64,000 nucleotides of DNA. Origin: Ochotona curzoniae (Eukaryota > Chordata > Mammalia > Lagomorpha > Ochotonidae). Positions 11,335 through 22,680 of the stretch are shown here, in pieces. The notes under the pieces were generated by a model. The model was not told the DNA's origin, ran no database searches, and saw nothing but the letters and a program-made list of their open reading frames with translations. Position numbers and translations under genes: made by a program. The number at the start of each line of letters is the position of its first letter. Within the stretch, counting starts at the first letter, position 1. Location: NCBI RefSeq assembly GCF_017591425.1, contig NW_024467104.1, positions 4,153,001 through 4,217,000 of the forward strand. The letters run 5' to 3'.

Positions 11335-12695
11335 TCTCAGCCATGTTTGTGTCTGCTAACAGTCATTTCAGAAACATTTCTGAAAATGAGAGTGCCATCC
11401 AGGCCATCAAGGGACAATCAGACAGTTCTTGGCATCACAAGCTGGTCACGCATCCCAGGCAAGAGGGCGCTGTGTGAGCAAGCCCTTCCAATGTCCGTGA
11501 CGCCTTCCACCATCTCCCACTGCCGACCAATGTCCTCAACCATTTCCTTGGAGCTGTTCCCAGTCAGTCACCAGAAATCTTGCTTCACAAATCCTGTTCC
11601 CCAAAACCAGAACCCACTGCCCAGAGGACACACATCATGATGATGCAATCACCCCAAAACTGCGAGGACAAATCCTCGTCACCTGAGAACCCGTGCAGAA
11701 CCTCAGGGCATTCGCTGCCTGCCCTGGAGGCCGGCTCTTCCTCTGGGGAGTGTGAACAGCCGTTCTTGGGGCACTGGGCAAAGCACACATGTGCTGTTCC
11801 AAATCACTGGCTGATATGTTACACTGAAGGATGGATTTCAAGCAAATAACATCACAAATCGCCCTGTAAGGGATGGTGTTTCTCAGATTTGCATGTGTTG
11901 GTCTGGCCTAAATCACAGCAATCCCTAAGAGGTGGTGCCAGGGTCATGCCCACTTTGAAGGTAAGGACACCGAGGCAGAGGAGGTGGTTGTCTTGCCCAC
12001 CCCCCAACCACATCTCACAGTGACTGGGACACCTGCCCTAGACCCTTTACCCACCCATGCCAACCACAAGGCCAGTCATGGGGAGGAGTAGATGGCACAG
12101 CTTCACATGGCTGGAGGACATAACATCCCGTGTGAATATGGCTGTTGGACACATCATTGTAGAATATGCCACAACCATCTTGCTCAGCTCACTTTCTGAC
12201 ATGTAGACTAAAAGAGTAGCTTTTCCCACTAAGCGTTAGCCCAAGACAAACACCCCTGAAGTCTTTGTAATCCTTGTAGGTCTTAACTACCTCGCCCCAG
12301 CAACTGCTTTGGCATCCACAGAGAAACCCTCTTACAACAGGAACATCACCAGGGGAGTCATGTGCTGGAGACTGACAGCCTGGGCTGGGAGGCAGGGAGG
12401 GCTGTGTGAGTCCTGGTCCAGAGGCGCACTGGCTAAGCTCACCCCACACCAGCTGTGTGTCTTTGGCAAGTCACGTGCCCTCTCTGTGGGCAATGAAGCC
12501 CACAAGTTCCTTGCAGCATTGTATAACCCAGAGATAAACAGCAGGGTTTCTGGGACCAGAGAGACCAAAGCTCAGCCTCACCCCACCTGGAGGCCCCAAC
12601 CTCTGCTTCCCCTACTCTGATGTAAGGGTTTGGCCTTCATGTAAATGTGTGATCATCAACATCGCCCTCTTTGTCTCCCAAGTTCCGTAAGCACT

Positions 12696-12920
12696 ATGTC
12701 TGCACCTGCCGCCAGCAATGGGGTCTTCGTCGTCCTCCCACCCAGCAATGCCAGCAGCCTACGCCCGCCTCCAGCCATGCTACCCCCCTCCATGTGCCAG
12801 CCCCCAGGGGTGATGCAATTCGAGGAGCCACCACTGGGGGCGCAGACACCTCAGACCACCCAGCCGCCAGACCTCCGGCCTGTGGACGCGTTCCTGACCG
12901 GAGAGCCCAAAGCGTTAGGG
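12696..12920 (+). CDS. MS4A15: MS4A15 coding exon 1 (residues 1-75)
   Basis: It encodes the proline-rich cytoplasmic N-terminus, MSAPAASNGVFVVLPP to LTGEPKALG. The acceptor AG is at 12681-12682, 13 nt before the ATG, and the donor GTAAGA starts at 12921. An upstream noncoding exon is therefore required. Confidence 0.95.
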
Positions 12921-15900
12921 GTAAGAACCACCTGGCCCAATGACAGGGAGCTTGGGTGATGGGTATGTAATGAATACACAGCCGTGGAGCATCCATGCAC
13001 ACCTTGGAGGGGGAGCAGCCAATAAACATGCAGGAGGCATGGAGATTCCACTGTGTGCCACACGGACAAGGCCCCACCCTAGTCTACTAAAAAGAGGACT
13101 CAAACACCCCCAGAGAAGGTGAAGAGGTTAAAAATGAGGGATGGGAAAGGCACAGCACCAGCCAGGATGGACAGTAAATACCCTCCGGGGAGATGATATT
13201 TAAGCCAGTATCTGCCTGCCAGGTTGAAGCTGCCAAGGGAAGGGCCAGGGGAGGGGTGGGGGAGGCTCTGCCAGGTAGAGCAGAGATGGGAATGAGTGCG
13301 CCTTGAGGCAGGTGGAGAACGCTAGCACAAAGGGAGGAGGGAGAGGCATGCGTCTGGAGGAGGTAGACGGAGCTGCAGGACTGAGAATGCCTCAGACATG
13401 GTCTCCAAGCGCTTGTCCAAATGCCATGACCTTGGTCTCTGGGAGGGAATGCAAGAATAGACACAGACGATGGATAGGCTCAGATGTGAGTGCTGTTAGA
13501 AAGAAAAAGTCTAAGGATGGTAGAGCTTCCTTGAACAAAGAACAACACATCAATGGGTCAGCCCTCAGAACCGTGACAGGTTCCACCCAGCCATGTGAGC
13601 AGTAAGTCTGAAAAGGCAGGACATGGAAACATCAAGAAACCACCTGATTGGCCTCAACTGGTTTCTGCCTCATTTTGGCATCCTCTGGTTGCCCGTGACT
13701 GGCTGGAGCTCAGCTGTCTGTGGTTGGCAGGAACCCAGATATTTGTTAACTAATAATAATAATAATAATACAGTTCCAGGTTGGGTTTACCTTACAAAGG
13801 ACCGAATGAAGGTGATGGGCTAGTAGCCGCTTGCTTGTTTCACTCTGTGCTTACAGTTGAATATGCACCCACAACCCTAGATTCTTCACTTTGTCCACTG
13901 GCCTCCATTTTTCCCAAGTGGAAGACGAAAATTTTACAAGCGATGGTGATGGTGACAGCACCTGTGTGCTTGGGCTCTCTGAGAGGTGTGTGCCCTGGGC
14001 CACCTCTTGGGTTCCCACTCCACCTTGTGAGGTGGGGCTCATGGCTCCTATTGGCTGTGTCAGGAAACCCAGCTGGAAGTGGTACCCTGCAGCTAGGATG
14101 GCCTGACCCAAAAGTTCCACTTTCAACCCCACCACTCTGTAAACGCACAGCATCTCAGGCTTGAAGTCAGCTGAAATGCAGAATTCTACACACAAAGGGG
14201 CATCGGCTGCTGCAGTCCTGAAACCTCAGAGCAGTCTCAGGGAATGACGACATCTCCCAGAGGCACACGAAACACAGAACGTGCAAGATAGACAGGAAGT
14301 ACTCTGCAGAAAGGGAGACGTTGGCCTCAGCTTTGACCAGTCTGCTACTTCCTAGCTGGGAGAGCTTGGGCAGCTCTGGGCCTTGGTCTGGTACACTCCT
14401 CCCATTTTGAGACTCAATGAGATTGTATCTGTTACATACCCAGCCCAGGGCATAGTGCAGATTGGGCATTGGCTCAGTGGCAAGCTAGTGTGTATCAAGG
14501 ACCAATCAGAAGAGTTCCAGATGAAGACCCAGCAGGAAGGAGGGCAATGGCGGCAGCTGGGTGGCCACACCACCTAGGAAGCCCAAGAGAGGTTGGCAGC
14601 TGAAGCCACAGCAGAAGGCTTGGAGGGCCATGCTTCTACATATCGGGATGCCAGACACCCAGACAGAACTGCTCGTGGGACAGCCCTGCTGGTGCCAATG
14701 CATGGAAGGGGATGCTGGGATGGGCCCTGGCTGCATTCAGGAATCTTCCACATCTCTTCATACCCTGCTCCACAGGTTACAGGAGGTCATGTGGCAGAAT
14801 ACTCCTGAGACCCACGTGTCCCCCCCCCACACACACACACCCTTAGGAAAACCATCGCACCTCTGGGAACGCTATAGGGAGCTGTTGGAGAGCAATGGGG
14901 CAGGGGGGCTATTGAAAAGCAAATGGAGGCTGAGAGTCAGCCAGGTGGGAGGCAGGTGCAACACCTTGCAGGAAGTGGTCAGGGAAGGAGAAGGGCTGGC
15001 CAGGAGATGTCTCCTCCGGGCTGGAAGCCAGCCAGCTGCTGTAGCTATAGCCTTCAGGGTAGGCAGAGCCGGGTGCTGGGCTCAGGCTGCAGAGAGCCAG
15101 GAGCGTAGAGCCGGCAGCGGGCTTGCTTTTTAAATCTGTACTCCTGTCACCTCTGTTGGCCAGAATCTGAGTTTGTTAGTACCTGGGGGCGCCCACGGCC
15201 AGGTGGCAGGGTGCAGAGCCCAGCCCGGCCTGCCCGCACACTGAGCCGTGGCGCCCCCTACAGACCGTGCAGATCCTCGTAGGCCTCATCCACCTGGGCT
15301 TTGGTAGTGTGCTGCTCACGGTCCGCCGCGGCCCGCTGGGGATGCTGTTCATAGACGGCGGTGTCCCCTTCTGGGGAGGAGCCTGCGTGAGTACCGGGAC
15401 TAGAGGGACGGTGGCTGGGTGCTGTGGCTGGGAGGGGGAGTCATCCGGGGTCACCCCACTCCACTCCCACCGCCTCCCGCTCGCAGCTTCTGGCAGGACA
15501 CGGGACCCCTTAGCCCAAACTCTCAATATAAACCCAAACCTGACCAGTTCTATGTGTGCAGGCTGCCAGAGAAAGCTGTAGAAGAGGAGGTACAGGGCAC
15601 CCTCGGTACTCCACCTGCAGAACCCCTCAGTTCTCCCTGGGGTTGGGAGGCACCTGTGCCATTCCCTGGAGGTGTGGCTGGCGAGACCTGAGCCCCAGTC
15701 CCACTCCTGTGACCACACCCTGGCCAGGCCCATCAGAGAAGTGTCACTGTGGTCCTGCGGGTGGAGAGAGCGTGGCAGCGTTTGCGTGAACACTGCACGG
15801 GTGTTGGCTCCTTGGCCGGACTCCTTCCCAAGCCCCCCCACCCCAGGAAGCTTGAGCTTTGAGATCAGGCTGGTGAGGTCTGAACCCCCACTCCACCACA

Positions 15901-16117
15901 TAGTTAACCCCCAATGCTGCCCCTTGTGGTCAATGTCCTTCACTAGGGCTCCTTTTACAGAAGGACTCAGATGTGCGATGTGGGTGAAGATAGTGAGTGG
16001 TGGTTCTAGAACCTGACTTGGGGACACTTCTACTGCTCCTGCTGCCTCGAGGAGAGCTCCAGGCACCCCCCCATAGAGTCCAGAGAGGTCAGAGTCCAAC
16101 CCCTGGGCAAGCCACTG

Positions 16118-16167
<50 letters not shown>

Positions 16168-18757
16168 GTCGGTTGCCTTATCCAGAGCATACCACTGGAT
16201 GTCCCAGAATCCTGACTCAGCTCATAGTGCCTACCCTGCTCCCAGCCTGCTCCCCGCCACCAGTCCCATCTCCCCAGCTCAGCCGACAGCACCTCCAGCA
16301 GTCAGAGCTCAGAATAGCCACGGAGCCTCCTAGATTCCTTTCTGTCCACCCCCCACCCCAGCATCAATGGCCCCAGCCGGCCCTTGAGAGCATAGCAAGG
16401 CTTTGTCCACCCTTGTGGTGGCCCCTCCCTGGTTTCCTGTCTTTACAACAGGGCCTCCCCCATCCATGTTGCTGCACAATGGCCTCTCCGTGGAGGCTCC
16501 CCAGCATGGCCTCTGGGTGCAAACCCAGAAGCTGGCAGGCTGTGTCAGAGCCTGAGCTGGCACAGCGTGGGCACCAGGACATAGGCCATGGGAAGCCACC
16601 ATTGTCCTGCATCCTCTCACAGGTCTCTCTGCCCAGAGAGGCCTTCCCTGTCCCCGCCAGCAGCCCCTTGCCACCATCTCCTCACTGCCTTTGTCACTGT
16701 TCACCTGCTAAGGGTTGCCCCTACCCAATGGTGAGGGCAGGGAGTGTATCCATCCTACTCAACTCCATGATGCGCACAGCTCATGACTGCAACCCAGCAG
16801 GTGTCTGCTGGGGAACTGCACCTTCCCCAAAGGGCTGGCAAGCTGTGATGTCAGCGAAAACCCTAGTCTTGCACTTGCAGCCCTAGGGCCCTGGGTGGGG
16901 GCAACTGGGAGACTCCTGCTGCTTCCGCTGCACTGCCCCTGGTCCCTGGGGGCCTGGCGACAGAGCCCAGGCAGGACACACCCTGGCCCAAGCCTCACTC
17001 GGCTCGCTCTCACCACAGTTCATCATCTCCGGGTCCCTGTCAGTGGCTGCCGAGAGGAAGCATACCAGCTGCCTGGTGAGTCCCAACAGCGGGCCAGCAG
17101 AGAGAGGGGGGAGGGCAGCTGGTAGGGCTCCCCACCTCCGGCTTCCACCAACAGCTTCCAGGAAGGAACAGGAGGGAGGGACCCTCCTGATGTCCCAGGG
17201 AGGGAGGAGAGAGAGGCACCAAGAGTAAGCTGTGCCCAGCAGTGAGGCCCCTGGCACCTGGAACCTTGGCAGTGGGATCCGCTGCCAGACCCTTCTCCTT
17301 TCCTTTGCCTCTTCTGCCCACTGCTGCCTCACCCCCCAACCCCCGTCTCCCTCGCCCCTGCAGGTAAGGAGCAGCCTGGGCACCAACATTCTCAGCGCCA
17401 TGGCAGCCTTTGCTGGGACGGCCATTCTGCTCATGGACTTCGGGGTCACTCATTGGGTGTGTTGTTGCATGTTCCCCACACTGATAAACTTGGGGGACAG
17501 GAGAGCCAGATCCAGGAGCAGGTTGGAATGTGGGCACTTGACCCTGTGACAGGAGCCAAGGACAGGCAGCCTGGGGTGGGCAGGCATGGAGGAGGGGGCT
17601 CCGGGCTGGCAGTGGGAGCACAGGTGACTGTGGGCACGGCTTCCTCTTTCGGGGACCTCCTGCTCTAGAACTCCTGTCTCGCTCTCACTGTGGGCGTTGG
17701 TCCCCAGGATGTGGGCAGGGGCTATCTGGCCGTGCTCACCATCTTCACCATCCTGGAGTTCTTCGTCTCGGTCATTGCTACCCACTTTGGGTGCCAAGCC
17801 ACCCGCAACCGAGCCAACATGGTGAGTGCTCCAAGCTGAGCTTCCGGGGGGGACAGCTGTTGTGTGGGAAGGCTCGCTGCCTCCAGCCCCCTCCCTGCTC
17901 CTTGTGTAACACTGAACAAGGGACAGTGCTTGGGGAGTCCCTGGGGCTGTGGAGGACTCTCTCCATCCAGGAGGATGGCGCTGTGTCCCCATGGCCACGG
18001 GAGGGCGCCAGCACCCACGGGCAAGCAGCTCTGCGATGCCAGGGGCAGGGAGGCAGCCCCCCAAGCTGGGTCCAGAAAAGGGGGCTCATCCCCGCTGACC
18101 GTCTGCCCCGCCAGAACGGGCAGAGCCACGGAGGTGGAAACTGAGCTTGGACTCCGAGAAAATGGGGGACGATGTAGACGGAGGCAGGTGGAAAGGGGGC
18201 AGGCATTCAGGGCTGGGAGTTGGGGGCCGGGGGTAGTTGGAACAGAGGCTGCATCTGATAGGAAAGGACAGGTGGGGGTCCGGCGCTGCGTGGGAGGTGT
18301 GCCATGGGGGAGGTGTGCCATGGGGGAGGTGAGGCAGCCGGGTTGGGGGAAACTGATGGGGGGGTGGCGGAGGCGGGGGAGCGCTGTGGTCCAAACAAGA
18401 GGCCCTGAACCGGGGCGGGGGCGGTCCACCAAAGGGACGCCAGGACTTGAGCTCCGGAGAAGTGGATCGCCCTGTCTGTGTGGTTCACTGCTGTAGTCCC
18501 AGGAAACCCGGACTCGCCCCATTCCCCACCAGGACGCTGTTCTCTCAGTGCCCACCAGGGGACGCCGTGGTCACGCCACCCTGCAGGCCTGGCGTCCTCA
18601 GGCACTTGGCACTGGTTTGGGGTTGGTATTTTCTTCCCAGCCCGTGATTTTCCTCCCGAACGCCTTCAGCACGGACTTCAGCATCCCCAGCCCAGCTGCC
18701 TCCCCACCCCCCGCTTATGACAACGTGGCGTATATGCCCAAGGAGTCATCCGAGTAG
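12696..18757 (+). CDS. MS4A15: MS4A15, membrane-spanning 4-domains A15 (six coding exons, 242 aa)
   Basis: Coding exons are 12696-12920, 15264-15386, 17019-17075, 17364-17456, 17708-17821 and 18641-18757. All have GT/AG introns in phase 0 and together encode 242 residues, against about 240 in human. Residues 1-75 are a proline-rich cytoplasmic N-terminus. Membrane segments lie at about 77-97, 107-131, 139-162 and 172-196, and the tail carries PPPAYDNVAY (226-235), a PPxY-like motif. The near-identity of GLIHLGFGSVLL, GGVPFWGGACFIISGSLSVAAE and SSLGTNILSAMAAFAGTAILLMDFGVT to the human protein as I remember it fixes the identity. MS4A proteins are four-pass membrane proteins; a lung role and effects on calcium have been reported for MS4A15. 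Differences from human include HWDVGRGY in the second extracellular loop and a tail ending MPKESSE. An in-frame ATG at 12645 lies upstream of the splice acceptor and was not used. Confidence 0.97.
13751..13771. repeat. (TAA)n microsatellite
   Basis: About seven TAA units inside MS4A15 intron 1. Confidence 0.9.
14330..14470 (+). repeat. MIR SINE (ancient)
   Basis: The order CTACTTCCTAGCTGGGAGAGCTTGGGCAG, then CTCTGGGCCTTGG, then TCCCATTTTGAGACTCAATGAG follows the MIR core and right end. Confidence 0.55.
15264..15386 (+). CDS. MS4A15: MS4A15 coding exon 2 (residues 76-116)
   Basis: It encodes TVQILVGLIHLGFGSVLL (membrane segment 1) and GGVPFWGGAC, the start of segment 2. Acceptor CCCCCTACAG; donor GTGAGT at 15387. 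Confidence 0.97.
16119..16165. repeat. (CT)n microsatellite in MS4A15 intron 2
   Basis: About 23 uninterrupted CT units. Confidence 0.95.
17019..17075 (+). CDS. MS4A15: MS4A15 coding exon 3 (residues 117-135)
   Basis: A 57-nt exon encoding FIISGSLSVAAERKHTSCL, the end of membrane segment 2. It has the same length and phase as MS4A10 exon 3 at 24120-24176. Donor GTGAGT. Confidence 0.97.
17364..17456 (+). CDS. MS4A15: MS4A15 coding exon 4 (residues 136-166)
   Basis: It encodes VRSSLGTNILSAMAAFAG and on through membrane segment 3 to DFGVTHW. Acceptor CTCGCCCCTGCAG. The donor GTGTGT is weaker than the others in the gene. Confidence 0.95.
17708..17821 (+). CDS. MS4A15: MS4A15 coding exon 5 (residues 167-204)
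   Basis: It encodes DVGRGYLAVLTIFTILEFF and the rest of membrane segment 4 through HFGCQATRNRANM. Donor GTGAGT. Confidence 0.97.
18641..18757 (+). CDS. MS4A15: MS4A15 last coding exon (residues 205-242 and stop)
   Basis: It encodes PVIFLPNAFSTDFSIPSPAA and the PPPAYDNVAYM tail, with TAG at 18755-18757. The acceptor is TTTTCTTCCCAG. Confidence 0.97.
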   Translation, partial: PVIFLPNAFSTDFSIPSPAASPPPAYDNVAYMPKESSE

Positions 18758-19483
18758 CCCCTCAAGGTCGGAGGGTTGAAACCGAGCATCTCCTGGCGGT
18801 GCCAGCCCCCACTCCTCCCCGCCTCCTGTGTACCACCCCCTCCCACAGTGGTGGTTGTCCTAGAAGGCTCATGGCCAGGTGTGTCCTCCTCCCTCAGCCC
18901 CTTTCTGGGAACAGCTGCTCTTGCTTTCTCTAACTCATTCCTGAAAGTTCCAGCCCCCTAGGAGACATGGGTTCAAGGCCTGCTCTGGCCTGCCCAGCAA
19001 CTTCCAGACATTTCATACAAGGAATAGGGCAGGCAGGGGCCACGCAGCAGGGCCATGGTCCTGACCGTGGTCTCGTGACCGTGAGAGCAACGCTGTCCTG
19101 TCGTCAGTGGCAACGTCTGTGGGGTCAGGCTGGCATGGAGCAGGATGGCCTGGAAGGCCCGTCCAGCTGCCCTGGGCTCCTCAAGTCTCTCATTTCCCCT
19201 TATTGACCATACCCACTCCAGTCCATTCACCTGTCAGGGCAGGGGAGGCTGAAGCCCGCCTACTCCGGCCCTGCCCACCACCAACAACCAACAGGGACAG
19301 CTGCCCAGTGAAGGTAATCTCCCCCCATGGGTCAGCCTGGGATGTCTCTGTGTTCCCCCTCCCAAACCTGCAGCCCTGAGGAGCCAGGATATCCCAGGGG
19401 AATCCCACAGAGGCAGGGCTGGGACTTCAGGAGACAGATGCCCACAGCCCTGACAGGTGACCTGGCACATCTGTGCTGCAGAG

Positions 19484-19489
19484 AATAAA
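19484..19489 (+). terminator. Candidate MS4A15 polyadenylation signal
   Basis: AATAAA lies 730 bp after the MS4A15 stop, with a TG-rich element (GGTCTGAGTGTGATG) about 25-40 bp downstream. It is the first canonical signal after the stop, so it is the likely end of the transcript. Confidence 0.65.
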
Positions 19490-19727
19490 CAGGGTGGCTT
19501 ACGTTTTGAGCTGGTCTGAGTGTGATGACTTAACCTGGGGGACTTCCAAGGGTGAGCTTGTGTTTATCAGAAGGCATGGGTCACTGTCTTAGGTTTCCAC
19601 CAACTCCTGTCCTTCCTTCTCCTGCTTGCTCTTCATCTCACACACTGGTCTACGGCTGCGCCCCTCACCGCATGCGCTTCTCCATATGACAAACACCTGC
19701 TTCTCTTACAAGCTCCAAATAGGAGCA

Positions 19728-19985
19728 GGTGCTTGGCCGAGGGGATGAGATGGTACGTGAGGACACCTGTACCCCAGATCTGAGCCCCAGCTCTGCTCCC
19801 AGCACGGGCTTCCTGCTGGTGTGACACCCGGGGGGGCCAGCAGAGGACCACTCAAGTATGTGGGTCCCTGCCACTCACGTGGGAGACTTGGGTTGAATTC
19901 CCAGTGCCCAGCTTTTGCCTGGACTCACTCTGGCCGAGGCATTCAGGGAGTGAATCATTGGATGAGAACACTCACTCTGGGCTCA
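19728..19985 (+). mobile_element. Very diverged C-type SINE
   Basis: Recognisable pieces are CCACTCACGTGGGAGACTTGGGTTGAATTCCC, TCAGGGAGTGAATCATTGGATG and AACACTCACTCTGG in the right order. The head is poor. Confidence 0.45.
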
Positions 19986-20884
19986 GCCTACACACAACCA
20001 CGCATGCCCCCGAGATCGCCTCTGATGGAGTTGGATGATGCACCCAGCAGGTGCACAGAACGTGGGAGCTCCCATGGAGTTCACGGTCGCCAGCCTTCAG
20101 ACGGCTCCCCCAGCCTCGTCTCTGTCTGCCTCCACGCCCCGCTGCAGGACTGCTTGTGTCACCACAGACTCCCCTGTGGCCCAGCCCCGTGTCAGCGCCC
20201 TGCTTGGGCTCCCTCTCTCTGTCCATACTCAAGTGCTTCCTGCCCCTCCTCTCTGGAATTTCTCAGTTCGGTCTATCCACCCATCCCCCCTTCCCAACCT
20301 GCACCTTTGACCCATCATCATCATTATCACTGTCATCATGGTGACATCAGCTTCCTAATCTAACCCCTGCCCCAGCCCCAAAGCTCCTCTGGACAAGATA
20401 ACAGCTTTCTCACCTGTCACTGCTTTGCCTGCAGACTAAAGTCCACACGAGGGCCTGGGGGCTGCAATGGGCAGGTGGGGCCAGGAACGTGGACCTTACA
20501 GAGCTGGCAGCCTCCTCACATCTCACCGCAGCCACAGGAGGACATGGCAGATGAGAAGGTGCTCACCACCCGGCTGTGGGAGTGCTACTCACGCACATGG
20601 AGTATGCGGCTGCCCAGCCTCGGTGCCCCTGAGAGCCCACAGAGGCCATGACCTCAGGCACAGCAGCAAATCCGTGTCCCTCTTTATCCACTCGTCAGCA
20701 GCTCCAGGGCAGAGGAAAAGCCAAGGGCTCGAGGGCTCAAGGGCTGGAGGAACCTGACACCATGCATTTTTTCTGACTCGGGTGTCACAGGTCACCATCA
20801 GCAAAGTCAGTGCTGGACATACATGCAGCCAAGCTCTGCGGGACTGCAGGGTCATGCGCCAGCCCAAATGTGCCAACAGGAGTG

Positions 20885-21180
20885 CCCAGGGAACTGGTCT
20901 TGTGGTGCAAAGGCTGTGCTACCTCCTGTGGCATCGTATCCCACATGAGAGGAGGGCTGGTGCAAGTCACAGCTGCTCTGCTTCCAGTCCAGCTCCCTGC
21001 TAACGTTCCTGGGCAGGCAGTGGAAGGCAGCCCAAGTGCTGGCATCCCTGCCATCCATATGAGAGTTCCAGACTCCTAGATTCAGGTTGGCTCAGCCCAG
21101 GGCCATTGGAGCCATTCAGAGGAGTGAACTCACAATGGAAAGTCAGAGTCACTCAACACTTTTACCTCTCACCTGCTGTC
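20885..21180 (+). mobile_element. Old C-type SINE
   Basis: Pieces in order: GGTCTTGTGGTGCAAAGGC, GTCCAGCTCCCTGCTAACG, GGCAGCCCAAGTGCTGGC, GAGAGTTCCAGACTCCTAG and CATTCAGAGGAGTGAACTC. Confidence 0.65.
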
Positions 21181-22503
21181 ACATTTCAGCTTTACCTGCT
21201 GCCGGAGGGGGGGGGGGGACAAGATAGGCTCTCAATGGTTCAGTTTGGGAAGGGCCCAGGGACTGACCTGGCAGATGTCATCAAAACACTCAGCCTCTGA
21301 CCCTGCGCTGGCTGCAACCACATGCGCTCCTTCCCTCCAGCCCACTGAACAGCTGAGGTCGGCTCAGGTCTACTTGCCAGAGGAAGCTGGCAGCAGTAAA
21401 ATACAGACTGGTCTCCCAGTGATGCTGGGATCTTCACCTGTCCGGGGCCGTGGGGGATGGGGACTGGCTCCCCTGCAGCCAGTAGAAGCAGGAGGCGGAT
21501 CCAAAGTCGAAAGCCCTACAGATGTTCTTATTTCCTGGTGCCGTCTGGCCAGGCAGAGTGGCTCCAGCCAGAGGCTGCACGATTGGCAGGACCAAGGCAC
21601 AGAGCAGGGAGCCCAGAGCAGGTGAGCAGCCCCCACTGGGAAACAAAGAGGAATGGGTTGCAAGGGGGTAACCCTTTGTATACCCCCTACCACCCCATAG
21701 TTGGCTGCAGGCAATTTAAACTCCCAGGAACCAATCAGTGACTACAGCAGTGGCAGAAGGGGAATGGGAGGAGGCTGGAATCTTCCAAGGGAGGCTCTCC
21801 ACTGCAGGGAGAGATCTGGGAGCAGGGGAGGGGGCCCCATCAGGGAAGAATTCACCTGGGGCCAGGACTGGGATCCTGCCTTCCCCCAACCACCACCAGC
21901 CCCAAGAGTAGGCACTCTGCCTCCTGCTGGTGAACCCCTGGCACTTACCTGGAGAGACTGGGTGCAAGCTGGCGTTGGCACTTGCATGGGTGAGCTGTTT
22001 TCTGCATGCAGAAGGAGCAGGAAGCAGTGAGCCCACCACCCCTGGTGAAAAGCAAGGAATGGGTCGACCTTCACAGAGCAGATGGCCCTGGGTGGAGGGA
22101 CCCTGGCTGGCTGGCCTGTGACAGACGTTGTCCGATTTGATCCCCACAAGACACGCGGAGCTGTCCAAGACCAAAGCTCCTGGGAGTAGAGGCAGAATCA
22201 GGCCCCAGCTCATCCAGTGGGGTCTGCCCACTGTGGTGGTCTGGAGCACCTGGCCCAGGCCCCCTCTTTCTACCCCACAAGGAGCTACATCCTGGCAACC
22301 CCAGAAAGACTGCGAGCATGGCTACTCCCCATCCCCAAAGGCCAGATTATCCCAGATCCAACGGAGGTTGGGACTCCGGAAGACCCCAGCCCAGGGGGCA
22401 GAGGTGACAGGCAGAGCCCCAGGCAGGCAGGAGCCTCACAAATGCCCTGGGTTCTGATGGAGCCTTCTTCCTGGTCCCCAGGCAAGGACCCTGGTCTGCG
22501 TGC

Positions 22504-22680
22504 ATGGCAGAAGCCCACAGAGCAGGTGTGGTTATTTCCACCTCTGGGGCGGGGCTGACCCCACCATGGCAGGCCTTCAGCCCCACGCAGCCCCAGCAAG
22601 TAACCCAGTCCCAGTTTCTGGCTCCCAGCTGGCACCAAGAGAAGCCCCGGAAGAGGAGCAGCCTTCTCCAGGAGCTGGGT
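22504..22680 (+). CDS. MS4A10: MS4A10 coding exon 1 (residues 1-59)
   Basis: It starts MAEAHRAGV and ends RSSLLQELG, before GTGAGT at 22681. An acceptor (CTTCCTGGTCCCCAG) ends at 22481, so 22 nt of 5' UTR share this exon and a noncoding exon probably lies upstream. Reading through the donor stays open for 73 more codons, but that sequence is intronic. Confidence 0.92.

Larger units (their letters stand above)
5442..12682 (+). other. Upstream region or putative first intron of MS4A15
   Basis: It contains a MIR at 6270-6422, a TTCC/TTTC-rich tract at 7557-7700, SINEs at 7706-7990 and 9568-9845, and a hAT-type transposon fossil near 11131-11334. Open frames in the GC-rich part (5.0-6.2 kb) overlap on both strands and look accidental. 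Confidence 0.45.
12921..15263 (+). other. MS4A15 intron 1
   Basis: A 2.3-kb intron holding a short (TAA)n run at 13751-13771 and a MIR-like segment near 14330-14470 (CTACTTCCTAGCTGGGAGAGCTTGGGCAG order). No further exon is needed to complete the protein. Confidence 0.75.
18758..22481. other. MS4A15 3' UTR and MS4A15-MS4A10 intergenic DNA
   Basis: After the 3' UTR (to about 19505) this holds two diverged C-type SINEs (19728-19985, 20885-21180). At 21621 AGCAG is followed by GTGAGC, a possible donor for a noncoding first exon of MS4A10; this is weakly supported. Confidence 0.5.

Noticed and set aside
12645..12695. Upstream in-frame ATG for MS4A15
   Set aside because: It lies before the splice acceptor at 12681-12682, and the human start aligns with 12696.
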